Notes under the pieces: model-generated
Told to the model about the DNA's origin: nothing
The model's database searches: none
What the model saw: the letters and a program-made list of their open reading frames with translations, nothing else
Position numbers and translations under genes: made by a program
Origin: Fimenecus sp045602655
GTDB lineage: Bacteria; Bacillota; Clostridia; Oscillospirales; Acutalibacteraceae
Direction of reading: 5' to 3'
DNA length: 29,479 bases
Assembly: GCA_045602655.1 (NCBI GenBank)
Contig: JAZSBY010000117.1
Location: 1-29,479, forward strand
Part shown: positions 6,931 through 15,946 of the stretch, piece after piece
Numbering within the stretch: the first letter of the stretch is position 1
How the letters are laid out: every line of letters begins with the position of its first letter

Positions 6931-7926
6931 TTATACATTTTTTTCGTATATTACATCGACAGTTTTGCCATCAGAAGTTACTGTAATATTGCCGTTGTAT
7001 GCAGTAATATAGGTTTTAACATTCTGTTCTTCAAGAGTATCAATTGTCTGTTTATTCGGATGTTTAAAATTGTTATCAGCTCCGCAAGAAATAATAGCAT
7101 ATGAGGGATTCACTTTACTAAGATAGTTTTCATTTGTTGATGTGTTGCTTCCGTGATGACCTACTTTAATCACATCAGCAGAAATGTCAAAATTACTTCT
7201 CATAATCTTGTTTTCAACTGTTTCTTCCGCATCTCCTTGAAAAAGGAATGATGTTGCTCCAAAAGCGATTTTTAATATAATGGACATATTATTCAAATCA
7301 TCCGATTGTTCATAAGGTGCGAAAAAATCAACCTTTGCTCTGCCAAGAGATATACTATCCCCTGAAACAACTGTCATTGGATTAACCTTATTTTTAGCAA
7401 TTGAATTGATAAGATTATTGAATGTTAACGAATCGACCTGATTTTCACTTGCAATTTTTGGCATAATAATATTATCAACATTATATCTTTTAATTATTTC
7501 TGCTGCATTCCCCATATGGTCATCATGAGGATGAGTAACAATTAAATAATCAATCTTATCAATATTTAAAATGAACAAAGCACCTCTGATTTTAATGTTT
7601 TGACTCTTTGTACCGGTATCAATCATCATTACTTTATCATCACAAATAACAATTGAGCAGTCACTTTGTCCTACATCAAGATAATAAACTGAAAAATCAG
7701 AGTTTTGTTTTTCTATTCCCTTAATAATTCCAAGTTTGCTATATAACTCACTTGGTGAAAAGAAAAATAATAACGCTATGTTTATAACAACAGAAAAAAG
7801 AATAATAAAAATTGTATAAACAAGAAATTTCTTATTGTATTTAATTCTGAATAGAATTGGTTTCTTCTTATATCCGTTAATATTTTTTCTTCCGCTTTTG
7901 TAAAGTTGTTTTTCTCTTTTTGTCAT
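6931..7926 (-). CDS. Membrane-anchored metallo-beta-lactamase-fold hydrolase, ComEC/Rec2 C-terminal-like
   Basis: This 331-residue protein has a basic N-terminus (1-33), one transmembrane segment (about 34-56) and an extracytoplasmic beta-lactamase-fold domain. Metal-site motifs are clear: HPHDDH at 132-137 (HxHxDH), GDAEE, and VGHHGSNTS near the C-terminus. The preceding YYLDVGQSDCSIVI and VMMIDTG segments are typical of the ComEC-associated hydrolase family. No competence-type polytopic channel domain is present, so this is a stand-alone relative and its substrate is unknown. It may be a phosphodiesterase or nuclease at the cell surface (inference from the ComEC domain). Its start lies 50 bp inside the ygiQ 3' end, implying translational coupling; the RBS (AAAGG) is weak and close to the ATG. 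Confidence 0.85.
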   Translation of the reverse strand: MTKREKQLYKSGRKNINGYKKKPILFRIKYNKKFLVYTIFIILFSVVINIALLFFFSPSELYSKLGIIKGIEKQNSDFSVYYLDVGQSDCSIVICDDKVMMIDTGTKSQNIKIRGALFILNIDKIDYLIVTHPHDDHMGNAAEIIKRYNVDNIIMPKIASENQVDSLTFNNLINSIAKNKVNPMTVVSGDSISLGRAKVDFFAPYEQSDDLNNMSIILKIAFGATSFLFQGDAEETVENKIMRSNFDISADVIKVGHHGSNTSTNENYLSKVNPSYAIISCGADNNFKHPNKQTIDTLEEQNVKTYITAYNGNITVTSDGKTVDVIYEKNV

Positions 7927-9757
7927 AACCTTTTACTTTATTTTTTTTGGTATTATCATTATATTTTGGTTTGATAAGACATTTCGCTGATGTACCTATC
8001 AAATCATTTCTACCTGCTTTCTTCAATGCCTCATAAACTAAATCGTAATTCTTAGGGTTAAAATACTGCATTAAAGCTCGTTGTAATGCTTTATCATGAG
8101 GTGTTTTTGCAACATAAACCTTTTCCATTGTATATGGGTCAAGCTCAGTATAATACATCGCAGTAGAAATTGTACCGGGTGTTGGATAATAATCCTGAAC
8201 CTGTTCAGGATGCAATTTTTCATCACGGATAAACTCTGCTAACTCAATCGCATCCTTCAGTGTAGCCCCGGGATGTGATGACATTAAATATGGCACAAGA
8301 TATTGCTCCTTGCCAATGGACTTTGTGTAATCAAAATATTTTTTTGAAAACTCCTTATAAGCTTTGATATGTGGTTTACCCATTTTATCAAGTACGGCAG
8401 AAGAACAATGTTCAGGTGCAACCTTTAATTGTCCACTAACATGATGTTTTACCAATTCTTTAAAAAATGCTTCATTTTTATCACAAAGCATATAGTCATA
8501 TCTTATACCCGAACGGATAAATACTTTTTTAACTTTTGGTAAATTACGAATTTCACGAAGAATATCAAGATATTCATCATGTGTTGAAACCAATGCAGGA
8601 CAAGGAGAAGGTGCGAGACATTTTTTTCCTTTGCAAAGTCCCTTACTGAGTTGAACATCACATGATGTTCTTCTAAAATTAGCTGTAGGACCGCCCACAT
8701 CGTGAATATATCCTTTAAAACCATCTAACTCTGTCAGCAATTTAGCTTCATTAATGATTGACTCCTTACTTCTACAAGTAACATATCTACCTTGATGAAA
8801 TGCGATAGAACAGAAATTGCAAGCACCAAAACAACCACGATTATGAGTAATTGAAAATTGAACTTCAATAATTCCAGGTACTCCCCCATCTTTTTCATAA
8901 GACGGATGGTAAGTACGCATGTATGGTAAAGAATATACATCGTCGAGTTCTTGAGTTGTTAAGGGTTCCATAGGAACATTTTGAACAAGCATCATTTTGC
9001 CGTGACGCTGTTTTATAGCTTTTCCACGAATATGGTCCTGTTCATCTTGTTGAATTCTGCAGGAAATTGCATACTCTTTTTTAGAATTCAACACATTTTC
9101 ATAAGAAGGACACTCAACACCGTTATACGGTGTTTCAGTAACTGGAACAGCATAACAAGTACCTTTAATATCAGTTATTGACTTTATACTTTCACCATTA
9201 TTCAATCTATTCGCAATCTGTACAGTCTGTTTTTCTCCCATACCGTAAGAAATCAAATCAGCACCCGAATCAAAAAGAATAGATGGTCTTATTTTATCAT
9301 CCCAATAGTCATAATGGGCAAAACGACGCAGTGATGCTTCTAATCCGCCAATAACAATTGGAATATCTCCATAAATTTCGCGTATTTTTTGACAATAAAC
9401 AATGACTGCCCTATCAGGTCTTAAACCTATTTTTCCACCCGGAGAATAGGCATCAGTACTTCTTTTCTTCTTTGCAACAGTATAATGAGCAACCATTGAG
9501 TCAATGTTTCCTGATGAAACAAAAAAGCCAAGTCTTGGTCTGCCAAACACTTCAAATGAATTATTTATTTTCCAATCAGGTTGAGAAATAATGCCTACTT
9601 TATACCCTGCATTTTCAAGGACTCTTGTAATTATAGACACGCCGAAGCTGGGATGGTCGACGTATGCATCACCTGATACATAAACAAAATCAACTTCATC
9701 CCAGCCTCGGGAAAGCATATCTTTTTTTGAAATAGGTAAAAAAGTATTATTCTTCAC
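7877..9757 (-). CDS. YgiQ-family radical SAM protein
   Basis: The protein has the family start FLPISKKDMLSRGWDEVDFVYVSGDAYVDHPSFG, the IGGLEASLRRFAHYDYWDD segment, and a radical-SAM cluster motif CFGACNFC (C309, C313, C316 from the start chosen). It ends in a Lys/Arg-rich tail, common in this family. The N-terminal part resembles a cobalamin-binding-like UPF0313 region. The reaction is not known to me; it probably binds a 4Fe-4S cluster and SAM. I chose GTG 9757 because AGAGGA (9763-9768) is correctly spaced; ATG 9772 or GTG 9796 would add 5 or 13 residues. The start overlaps the ftsK end by 11 bp, so the two are probably coupled. Confidence 0.9.
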   Translation of the reverse strand: MKNNTFLPISKKDMLSRGWDEVDFVYVSGDAYVDHPSFGVSIITRVLENAGYKVGIISQPDWKINNSFEVFGRPRLGFFVSSGNIDSMVAHYTVAKKKRSTDAYSPGGKIGLRPDRAVIVYCQKIREIYGDIPIVIGGLEASLRRFAHYDYWDDKIRPSILFDSGADLISYGMGEKQTVQIANRLNNGESIKSITDIKGTCYAVPVTETPYNGVECPSYENVLNSKKEYAISCRIQQDEQDHIRGKAIKQRHGKMMLVQNVPMEPLTTQELDDVYSLPYMRTYHPSYEKDGGVPGIIEVQFSITHNRGCFGACNFCSIAFHQGRYVTCRSKESIINEAKLLTELDGFKGYIHDVGGPTANFRRTSCDVQLSKGLCKGKKCLAPSPCPALVSTHDEYLDILREIRNLPKVKKVFIRSGIRYDYMLCDKNEAFFKELVKHHVSGQLKVAPEHCSSAVLDKMGKPHIKAYKEFSKKYFDYTKSIGKEQYLVPYLMSSHPGATLKDAIELAEFIRDEKLHPEQVQDYYPTPGTISTAMYYTELDPYTMEKVYVAKTPHDKALQRALMQYFNPKNYDLVYEALKKAGRNDLIGTSAKCLIKPKYNDNTKKNKVKGYDKKRKTTLQKRKKKY

Positions 9758-12221
9758 TATTATCCTCTTCATTTTCACCGTATGGCTTGTCCGCACCGCC
9801 TTGTGCTAACGCATTCATTTCATACCATTGTTGTTTAGAAACAAGAACTTTACGAGGTTTCGCACCTTCGTAAGGTCCGATTATGCCACGAGTTTCAAGT
9901 TCGTCAATTATTCTTGCTGCACGGGCATATCCTAATTTTAGTTTTCTTTGAAGTAATGTTGTGGATGCAGACTGAGCTTCAATAACAGCCTCAATAGCCT
10001 TTGGCAACATTTCATCTGCTGGTCCATCTTCACCATCTTCAGTTGAAGAGGTTTCTTTCTTCTTTGAGCCTGTGTTTGCAGCCTGACGGTCAATTTCCTT
10101 CATAACATTATCATCATAAACAGATTGCTCTTGATTCTTTATAAATGTTACAACATTTTCAACTTCTTTATCAGAAAGATAACATCCTTGTACACGAATT
10201 GGCTTTGGAATTCCGACAGGATAATATAGCATATCACCATTACCAAGTAATTTTTCAGCACCAACAGAGTCAATAATCGTACGGGAATCGACCTGTGAAG
10301 AAACAGAAAGAGAAATTCTACTTGGAATATTAGCCTTGATAATACCTGTAATAACATCAACTGATGGTCTTTGTGTGGCAATAACGAGATGCATACCTGC
10401 AGCACGAGCCATCTGTGCAAGACGACAAATTGAATCTTCAACCTCATTAGGTGCAGCCATCATAAGGTCGGACAACTCATCAATAAAGATAACAATCTGT
10501 GGCATCTTCTTTTTGCCTTGACTTTCGCAAATGCTGTTATATCCTGAAATATCACGAACACTGTTTTCAGAGAATGTCTTATATCGTGTGAGCATTTCTG
10601 TAACAGCCCAAGCAAGAGCACCTGACGCTTTTCTGGGGTCAGAAACAACTGGAACCAGCAAATGTGGAATTCCGTTATAAACGGTGAATTCAACTTGTTT
10701 AGGGTCAATCATCAAAAGTTTAACCTCATCAGGTGTTGCATTATATAGTATGCTTACAATCATCGAGTTAAGGCAGACAGATTTACCTGAACCAGTTGTA
10801 CCTGCAATAAGAAGGTGTGGCATCTTAACAAGGTCTGAATACACAAATTCACCGGTAATATCCTTACCTAATGCGACTGTTAACTTTGATTTAGCATTTT
10901 TGTAAGCAGAAGTATCAATAACTTCTCTTAGAGTAACTGATTGTCTGTTCTTATTCGGGATTTCAATGCCAACAGCTGCTTTATTAGGAATTGGAGCCTC
11001 AATACGAACACCCGATGCAGCTAAATTCAACGCAATATCATCTGCAAGATTTGTAATCTTACTGATTTTAACACCTGCCGCAGGTTGAATCTCATATCGT
11101 GTAACAGACGGTCCGCGAGCAATATCAACAATTCTCGTTTCAACGCCAAAGCTTTTTAATGTTTCAACAAGTTTATTTGCATTCTGTTTAAGTTCATTCT
11201 CAAATCCAGCTGTGTTATTATTTTTAGGAAGATTAAGGCAATCCAAGGATGGGAGAAGATATGGTTTAATATCCTCTTTGTCAAAATCATCATTATCCGG
11301 TTCATCAACTTCTTTAATTTTAAGCTGTTCTTTTGGTTTTGTATCTTCGATTTTACTTTCCGTACTTTTTTTGATAATATCATCAAGATTGATTACTTTT
11401 TCGTTTATTTCCTTTTCAGTTTCCTCAGGTTTTGATAATTGAGAATCAATTTGATTTCCCTTAACAGACGAAAAAGATACAAGATTATCAGGTGCATCGT
11501 CAAATTTATCATTTGTTTCCGGCTCTGGGCCTAACGGAACATCAGGATTGAATTCTTTTCTTCTTTTTTCTCTTTCAACATTTCTCTGTTCAATTTTTTC
11601 ACCATATTCAGTAATCTTTTCACCGGTGATTTCTCCAATCTTTTTAACCGGTTTTGAAACGCCCTTAAAGAGATTCCCTAATGTGATGTTTGCAATAATC
11701 ATTATAAGTACAAAAGCAATCAAAAAAGCAATGACAAGTGCAGCAAGTTTATTACTACCGGTAATTAAAAGAATAATGCCACCAAATAATGCACCCCAGA
11801 CGCCACCGCCAAGCATACTGCCATCTATTTTGTACATATTATACGCATCCTGAATTGCCTCTCCGTATGTAGAAGAATTGCATTGAAAAACATGTACAAT
11901 AGAACTGATAACAGTTAATAAAACAAATGCTTCTATCAATTTAACAACGGTTTTTTCATCTGATTTATCGAGTGCAATAATAGCTGAAACCACAAGTAAA
12001 AATAGCGGAAAAATAAATGAACAAAAGCCAAACATTCCAAAAGTGAATGTTCTTAACGCTCCCCAAAGTCCATCTGCGTCAATTACTGCAAGACAAAAAG
12101 ACAAGATGCCGACTGCAAACAAAAGAATTGCCGTTAGTTGCTTATTCATTTTAAAAGTGCCGACAGAAGCCTTTTTATTATTCTTTTTTACGTTGCTCTT
12201 TTTTCTTTTCTTTTGAGCCAT
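9747..12221 (-). CDS. ftsK: DNA translocase FtsK/SpoIIIE
   Basis: This 824-residue ATPase pumps chromosomal DNA at the division or sporulation septum. The N-terminus has a Lys-rich start and about five hydrophobic segments (28-48, 60-84, 93-113, 136-155, 158-179). A charged linker (about 190-320) follows, then the alpha/beta motor with Walker A GTTGSGKS (474-481) and Walker B IVIFIDELSDLMM, then the C-terminal gamma winged helix (LLQRKLKLGYARAARIIDELE) that reads orienting sequences. The last residues are acidic. The RBS is GGAGAT, 6-7 nt before ATG 12221, 16 bp after uppP. Placement next to tepA matches the Bacillus spoIIIE locus, so the sporulation-type name SpoIIIE would fit equally well. 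Confidence 0.96.
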   Translation of the reverse strand: MAQKKRKKSNVKKNNKKASVGTFKMNKQLTAILLFAVGILSFCLAVIDADGLWGALRTFTFGMFGFCSFIFPLFLLVVSAIIALDKSDEKTVVKLIEAFVLLTVISSIVHVFQCNSSTYGEAIQDAYNMYKIDGSMLGGGVWGALFGGIILLITGSNKLAALVIAFLIAFVLIMIIANITLGNLFKGVSKPVKKIGEITGEKITEYGEKIEQRNVEREKRRKEFNPDVPLGPEPETNDKFDDAPDNLVSFSSVKGNQIDSQLSKPEETEKEINEKVINLDDIIKKSTESKIEDTKPKEQLKIKEVDEPDNDDFDKEDIKPYLLPSLDCLNLPKNNNTAGFENELKQNANKLVETLKSFGVETRIVDIARGPSVTRYEIQPAAGVKISKITNLADDIALNLAASGVRIEAPIPNKAAVGIEIPNKNRQSVTLREVIDTSAYKNAKSKLTVALGKDITGEFVYSDLVKMPHLLIAGTTGSGKSVCLNSMIVSILYNATPDEVKLLMIDPKQVEFTVYNGIPHLLVPVVSDPRKASGALAWAVTEMLTRYKTFSENSVRDISGYNSICESQGKKKMPQIVIFIDELSDLMMAAPNEVEDSICRLAQMARAAGMHLVIATQRPSVDVITGIIKANIPSRISLSVSSQVDSRTIIDSVGAEKLLGNGDMLYYPVGIPKPIRVQGCYLSDKEVENVVTFIKNQEQSVYDDNVMKEIDRQAANTGSKKKETSSTEDGEDGPADEMLPKAIEAVIEAQSASTTLLQRKLKLGYARAARIIDELETRGIIGPYEGAKPRKVLVSKQQWYEMNALAQGGADKPYGENEEDNSEE

Positions 12222-12237
12222 TTTAACATCTCCAAAA

Positions 12238-13098
12238 TTATAAACCTAATGCGCTAGAAACAATTGTTACAACACCAAGAATCAAACAATAATATCCAAA
12301 GTATTTCCACATATCTTTTTTAAGAATCCATTGTAAAAGTTTAATACATGCCACACCAACAACTGCGGCAACAATAACACCTATAATTGTAGGTAAAAGT
12401 TCAAGTTGAGCACCCGCTTCAACAGCATCTTTAAGCTCAACAACATTGGCAACAAGGATTGCCGGGATACCCAAAATGAAAGAATATTCAACCATATATT
12501 CTTTTGAAACTCCACAAATCATACCGGTTGAAATAGTTGAACCAGAACGGGAAATTCCTGGAAAACCGGCAGCAAAAACCTGTGCTAAACCAACAGCAAA
12601 AGCATCTAATGTATTAACTTCCCTTGTTAATTTGTTCTTCTTTGAAACATATGTAGAACTTAACAACAAGCAACCCGTGAATAAGAAACAGAAACCTTCA
12701 AGCAAAATGCTATCATCTTCTGAAAAACCACTAAGCCAATCCATAAGCTTCATATCGTTACCTATGGGTATTAAAAGGAGTAAAAGAGGAATACAAGAAA
12801 ACACAAACATAACAAGCATTTTCTTTTTGCCTTTTAATTCTTTAAATTTGAATTTTCCTGTAAAAATATCTTTAATCAATCCAAAGAACTCTATAACTAA
12901 CTCAAAAATTGTTTTGTGAAAAACAATAAAAACAGCAATCAATGTTCCCAAATGCAGGAGTACTGAAAATAATAATGAACCTTCTCCACCAACACCTAAA
13001 AAATGTTGAAATAATGAAAGATGCCCACTGCTCGAAATAGGTAAAAATTCGGTAATACCCTGAACAGTACCTAAAATTATAGCCTTAATAACTGACAT
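12238..13098 (-). CDS. uppP: Undecaprenyl-diphosphatase UppP/BacA
   Basis: This integral membrane enzyme removes a phosphate from undecaprenyl diphosphate, recycling the lipid carrier for peptidoglycan. Its loss sensitises cells to bacitracin. The product is 286 residues, about the family's usual length. The first signature GTVQGITEFLPISSSGHL starts at residue 10, and the second, PGISRSGSTIS, supplies the Arg/Ser pair of the active site. Multiple hydrophobic segments are spread over the whole length. The RBS CGGAGATGA overlaps the stop of tepA, with only 4 nt between stop and ATG, so it is translationally coupled. Joining a lipid-carrier enzyme to ftsK suggests shared demand at the septum (inference). 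Confidence 0.96.
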   Translation of the reverse strand: MSVIKAIILGTVQGITEFLPISSSGHLSLFQHFLGVGGEGSLLFSVLLHLGTLIAVFIVFHKTIFELVIEFFGLIKDIFTGKFKFKELKGKKKMLVMFVFSCIPLLLLLIPIGNDMKLMDWLSGFSEDDSILLEGFCFLFTGCLLLSSTYVSKKNKLTREVNTLDAFAVGLAQVFAAGFPGISRSGSTISTGMICGVSKEYMVEYSFILGIPAILVANVVELKDAVEAGAQLELLPTIIGVIVAAVVGVACIKLLQWILKKDMWKYFGYYCLILGVVTIVSSALGL

Positions 13099-13102
13099 AA
13101 AA

Positions 13103-13795
13103 TCATCTCCGTTTATTTATTTCAGAATATAAATATGACATTGCGTCATTTAAATTACCAATACAATCAATCAGACCTTCTTCAACTGCTTGTTTGCCAT
13201 CGAGAATCGTTCCCACATCCATTACAAGCTCACCGGTAGAAAGCATTAAGCCTCTAAAACGGTCAGCCTCTATACGCGAATTATTACATACAAAACTCAC
13301 AATTCTCTCCTGCATCTTAATCAGATTAGAAAGAGTTTGAGGTACACCAAGCACAAGCCCGTTTGTTCTTACCGGATGAATTGTCATCGTAGCACTTGGA
13401 ACAATAAAGGAACAATTTGTTGAAACAGCTAACGGAACACCGATAGAATGACCACCGCCAAGCACCAATGATGCAGTTGGTTTTTGAATTCCTGATATAA
13501 GTTCAGCAATTGCTAACCCGGCTTCAATATCACCACCAACTGTATTTAAAATAACTAACAAACCTTCTATGTTATCATCTTCATCAACAGAAACCAGTTG
13601 CGGTATAACATGTTCATACTTTGTTGTCTTATCTGTTGGGGGAAGAAGATAATGACCTTCAATCTGTCCTATAATTGTAAGACAATGTATATTTTTTCCT
13701 TTTTTGTTTACTGAGAAGCCTCCGTTATCAACTACCTCAGAATCAAGTTGTTCATCATTATTTTGTTCAACATTATTGACTTTGATATTATGCAT
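13103..13795 (-). CDS. tepA: TepA/ClpP-family serine protease
   Basis: This 230-residue ClpP-fold protein matches the translocation-enhancing TepA (YmfB) group that lies beside spoIIIE in Bacillus. The catalytic Ser is S117 in GHSIG and the His is H140 in TIHPV. The NTVGGDIEAGLAIAELI region (84-100) corresponds to the ClpP oligomer and oxyanion region. The N-terminal ~35 residues are polar and not conserved. Start ATG 13795 has AGGTGG (13803-13808) 7 nt upstream; an earlier in-frame start at 13831 would lie beyond that RBS. It is the first gene of the tepA-uppP-ftsK-ygiQ-hydrolase operon. The stop is TGA, the only non-TAA terminal stop in the window. Confidence 0.9.
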   Translation of the reverse strand: MHNIKVNNVEQNNDEQLDSEVVDNGGFSVNKKGKNIHCLTIIGQIEGHYLLPPTDKTTKYEHVIPQLVSVDEDDNIEGLLVILNTVGGDIEAGLAIAELISGIQKPTASLVLGGGHSIGVPLAVSTNCSFIVPSATMTIHPVRTNGLVLGVPQTLSNLIKMQERIVSFVCNNSRIEADRFRGLMLSTGELVMDVGTILDGKQAVEEGLIDCIGNLNDAMSYLYSEINKRR

Positions 13796-13856
13796 ATATT
13801 GACCACCTAAAAAAATAAATGCTATTTGCAATTATTATTTGCATAATATCCTAAAT

Positions 13857-13885
13857 ATTGTATCACACGAAAAAAATAATATCAA
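13857..13885 (-). promoter_or_regulatory. Promoter of the tepA-uppP-ftsK operon
   Basis: On the minus strand, -35 TTGATA (13880-13885), a 17-bp spacer and -10 TACAAT (13857-13862). It lies about 60 bp before ATG 13795. An inverted repeat TGCAA-N7-TTGCA (13827-13843) falls in the leader. Confidence 0.7.
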
Positions 13886-13925
13886 TATTTTGTTTAAAAT
13901 TTACTTTTAATATATATAAAACTTA

Positions 13926-13954
13926 TTGACAAAATTATATCGATATTATAAAAT
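13926..13954 (+). promoter_or_regulatory. Promoter of acn-icd-rex
   Basis: -35 TTGACA (13926-13931), a 17-bp spacer and -10 TAAAAT (13949-13954), about 50 bp before ATG 14003. The divergent tepA promoter is about 40 bp away. Confidence 0.7.
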
Positions 13955-13963
13955 TATAAAAGA

Positions 13964-13981
13964 TTGTTAAAAAAGTGAAAA
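13964..13981 (+). promoter_or_regulatory. Possible Rex operator over the acn transcription start
   Basis: TTGTTAA-AAAA-GTGAAAA fits the Rex consensus TTGTTAANNNNTTAACAA at 11 of 14 defined positions: the left half is perfect and the right half is poor. It covers the expected start site of acn-icd-rex, a repressing position, and Rex is encoded in the same operon. The match is suggestive only. Confidence 0.3.
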
Positions 13982-14002
13982 AGTCCAAGGAGTGATTCAA
14001 AA

Positions 14003-15934
14003 ATGGGTATGACAATCGGACAAAAACTTATAAAATCCCACCTTGTCAGCGGTGATATGACACCAGGTAGTGAGGTTGGACTTAAAATTGACCAAACATT
14101 AACTCAGGATGCTACAGGCACAATGGCATATCTTGAACTTGAAGCTATGGGTATTGAACAGGTTAAGACTGAACTTTCAGTTGCGTATATTGACCATAAT
14201 ACATTACAAACAGGCTTTGAAAATGCAGATGACCACAGATTCATTCAAAGTGTTGCTAAAAAGCGTGGTATTCATTTTTCAAGACCGGGTAATGGTATCT
14301 GCCATCAGGTACATCTTGAAAGATTTGGTAAACCCGGCAAAACATTGATTGGTTCAGACAGCCATACACCTACCGGTGGCGGTATTGGTATGCTGGCAAT
14401 GGGTGCCGGTGGACTTGATGTTGCCGTTGCTATGGGCGGTGGTACATATTATATTACAATGCCAAAAATGGTTAGAGTTAATCTTACGGGCAAACTCAGC
14501 CCTTGGGTAGCTGCAAAAGATGTTATTCTTGAGGTATTAAGAATTATGTCTGTAAAAGGTGGCGTTGGTAAAATCATTGAATATGGTGGCGATGGCGTTT
14601 CAACTCTTTCCGTTCCAGAAAGAGCAACTATTACAAATATGGGTGCAGAGCTTGGTGCTACAACATCTGTATTCCCTTCAGACAATGTTACAAAAGCATT
14701 TTTAAAAGCACAAGGTCGTGAAGAAGATTGGGTGGAACTCAAAGCAGACGAAGATGCAGTTTATGATGAAGTAATTGATATTGATTTATCTTCTCTTGCA
14801 CCTATGGCCGCTTGTCCACACATGCCTGACAGAGTTAAATCTGTTACTGAAATAGGCAAAATAAAGGTTGACCAGGTGTGCATTGGCTCATGCACTAACT
14901 CATCACTTCTTGATATGATGAAAGTTGCTGCAATTCTTAAAGGAAAAACAGTACATCCTTCAGTTAGCCTTTCAATTGCCCCCGGCTCAAAGCAAGTACT
15001 TAATATGATTTCACAGAATGGTGCACTCTCTGATATGATTGATGCCGGTGCAAGAATTCTTGAAAGTGCATGTGGTCCATGTATTGGTATGGGACAGTCC
15101 CCTAATTCTGCAGGTGTTTCACTTCGTACATTTAACAGAAACTTTGAAGGCCGTTCAGGAACTGCTGATGCAGGTATCTATCTTGTTAGCCCTGAAGTTG
15201 CTGCTGCATCTGCAATTACAGGATATCTTACTGACCCGAGAGATTTGGGCGAATTCCCTGAAATCACACTTCCTGATGAATTTATCATAAATGATAATAT
15301 GGTTGCTATGCCTGCAACATCTGATGAAGCAAAAGATGTTGAAGTAATGTATGGTCCAAATATTAAACCATTCCCAACAAGCGAACCTATGGGAGATGAT
15401 ATTACAGCAAAAGCCGTACTTAAAGTTGGTGACGATATAACGACTGACCACATTATGCCTGCAGGTGCAAAGATTCTTCCCTACCGTTCAAACATTCCTT
15501 TCCTTTCTCAATATTGTTTTGGTGTTTGTGATAAGACATTCCCTGAAAGAATTAAATCAGAAGGAAAAGGCATTGTAATCGGTGGAGCTAATTATGGACA
15601 AGGCTCATCACGTGAACATGCAGCACTTGTTCCGCTTTATCTTGGTGTTAAGGCAGTTATCACAAAATCATTTGCAAGAATTCACTGTGCTAACCTAATC
15701 AATGCCGGCATTTTACCACTCACATTTGCTAATGCTGATGATTATGATAGAATTACTCAGGGTGATGAATTAAGCCTTAAGGGTATCAAAAATGCAATTA
15801 TAAACAACGAACCTGCACTTCTCGTAAACCTTACAAAGAACGAAGAATACGCAATCAATTATGACCTTTCACAGCGTCAGAAAGACATTATTCTTGCAGG
15901 CGGTCTTCTTAATTACACAAAAGAATCATTTTAA
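14003..15934 (+). CDS. acn: Aconitate hydratase (short, Aquifex-type)
   Basis: It interconverts citrate and isocitrate through a 4Fe-4S cluster. At 643 residues it fits the shorter putative aconitase group rather than the ~900-residue AcnA. Motifs include LKIDQTLTQDATGTMAYLE, DSHTPTGGGIGMLAMGAGG, and cluster ligands C297 (GSCTNS) with C357 and C360 (ACGPC). The C-terminal swivelling domain carries VGDDITTDHIMPAG, GGANYGQGSSREHAA and KSFARIHCANLINAGI. The RBS AAGGAG (13987-13992) precedes ATG 14003; ATG 14009 is an alternative start. It is first in acn-icd-rex; the icd RBS overlaps its stop. Homoaconitase or isopropylmalate isomerase relatives share the fold, but pairing with icd favours citrate. 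Confidence 0.93.
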   Translation: MGMTIGQKLIKSHLVSGDMTPGSEVGLKIDQTLTQDATGTMAYLELEAMGIEQVKTELSVAYIDHNTLQTGFENADDHRFIQSVAKKRGIHFSRPGNGICHQVHLERFGKPGKTLIGSDSHTPTGGGIGMLAMGAGGLDVAVAMGGGTYYITMPKMVRVNLTGKLSPWVAAKDVILEVLRIMSVKGGVGKIIEYGGDGVSTLSVPERATITNMGAELGATTSVFPSDNVTKAFLKAQGREEDWVELKADEDAVYDEVIDIDLSSLAPMAACPHMPDRVKSVTEIGKIKVDQVCIGSCTNSSLLDMMKVAAILKGKTVHPSVSLSIAPGSKQVLNMISQNGALSDMIDAGARILESACGPCIGMGQSPNSAGVSLRTFNRNFEGRSGTADAGIYLVSPEVAAASAITGYLTDPRDLGEFPEITLPDEFIINDNMVAMPATSDEAKDVEVMYGPNIKPFPTSEPMGDDITAKAVLKVGDDITTDHIMPAGAKILPYRSNIPFLSQYCFGVCDKTFPERIKSEGKGIVIGGANYGQGSSREHAALVPLYLGVKAVITKSFARIHCANLINAGILPLTFANADDYDRITQGDELSLKGIKNAIINNEPALLVNLTKNEEYAINYDLSQRQKDIILAGGLLNYTKESF

Positions 15935-15946
15935 GGAGTTTTAGAT

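Noticed and set aside
6827..7012. Plus-strand 61-residue frame near the rpsB promoter
   Set aside because: It crosses the rpsB leader, its promoter and the end of the hydrolase gene; no RBS and no similarity that I recognise.
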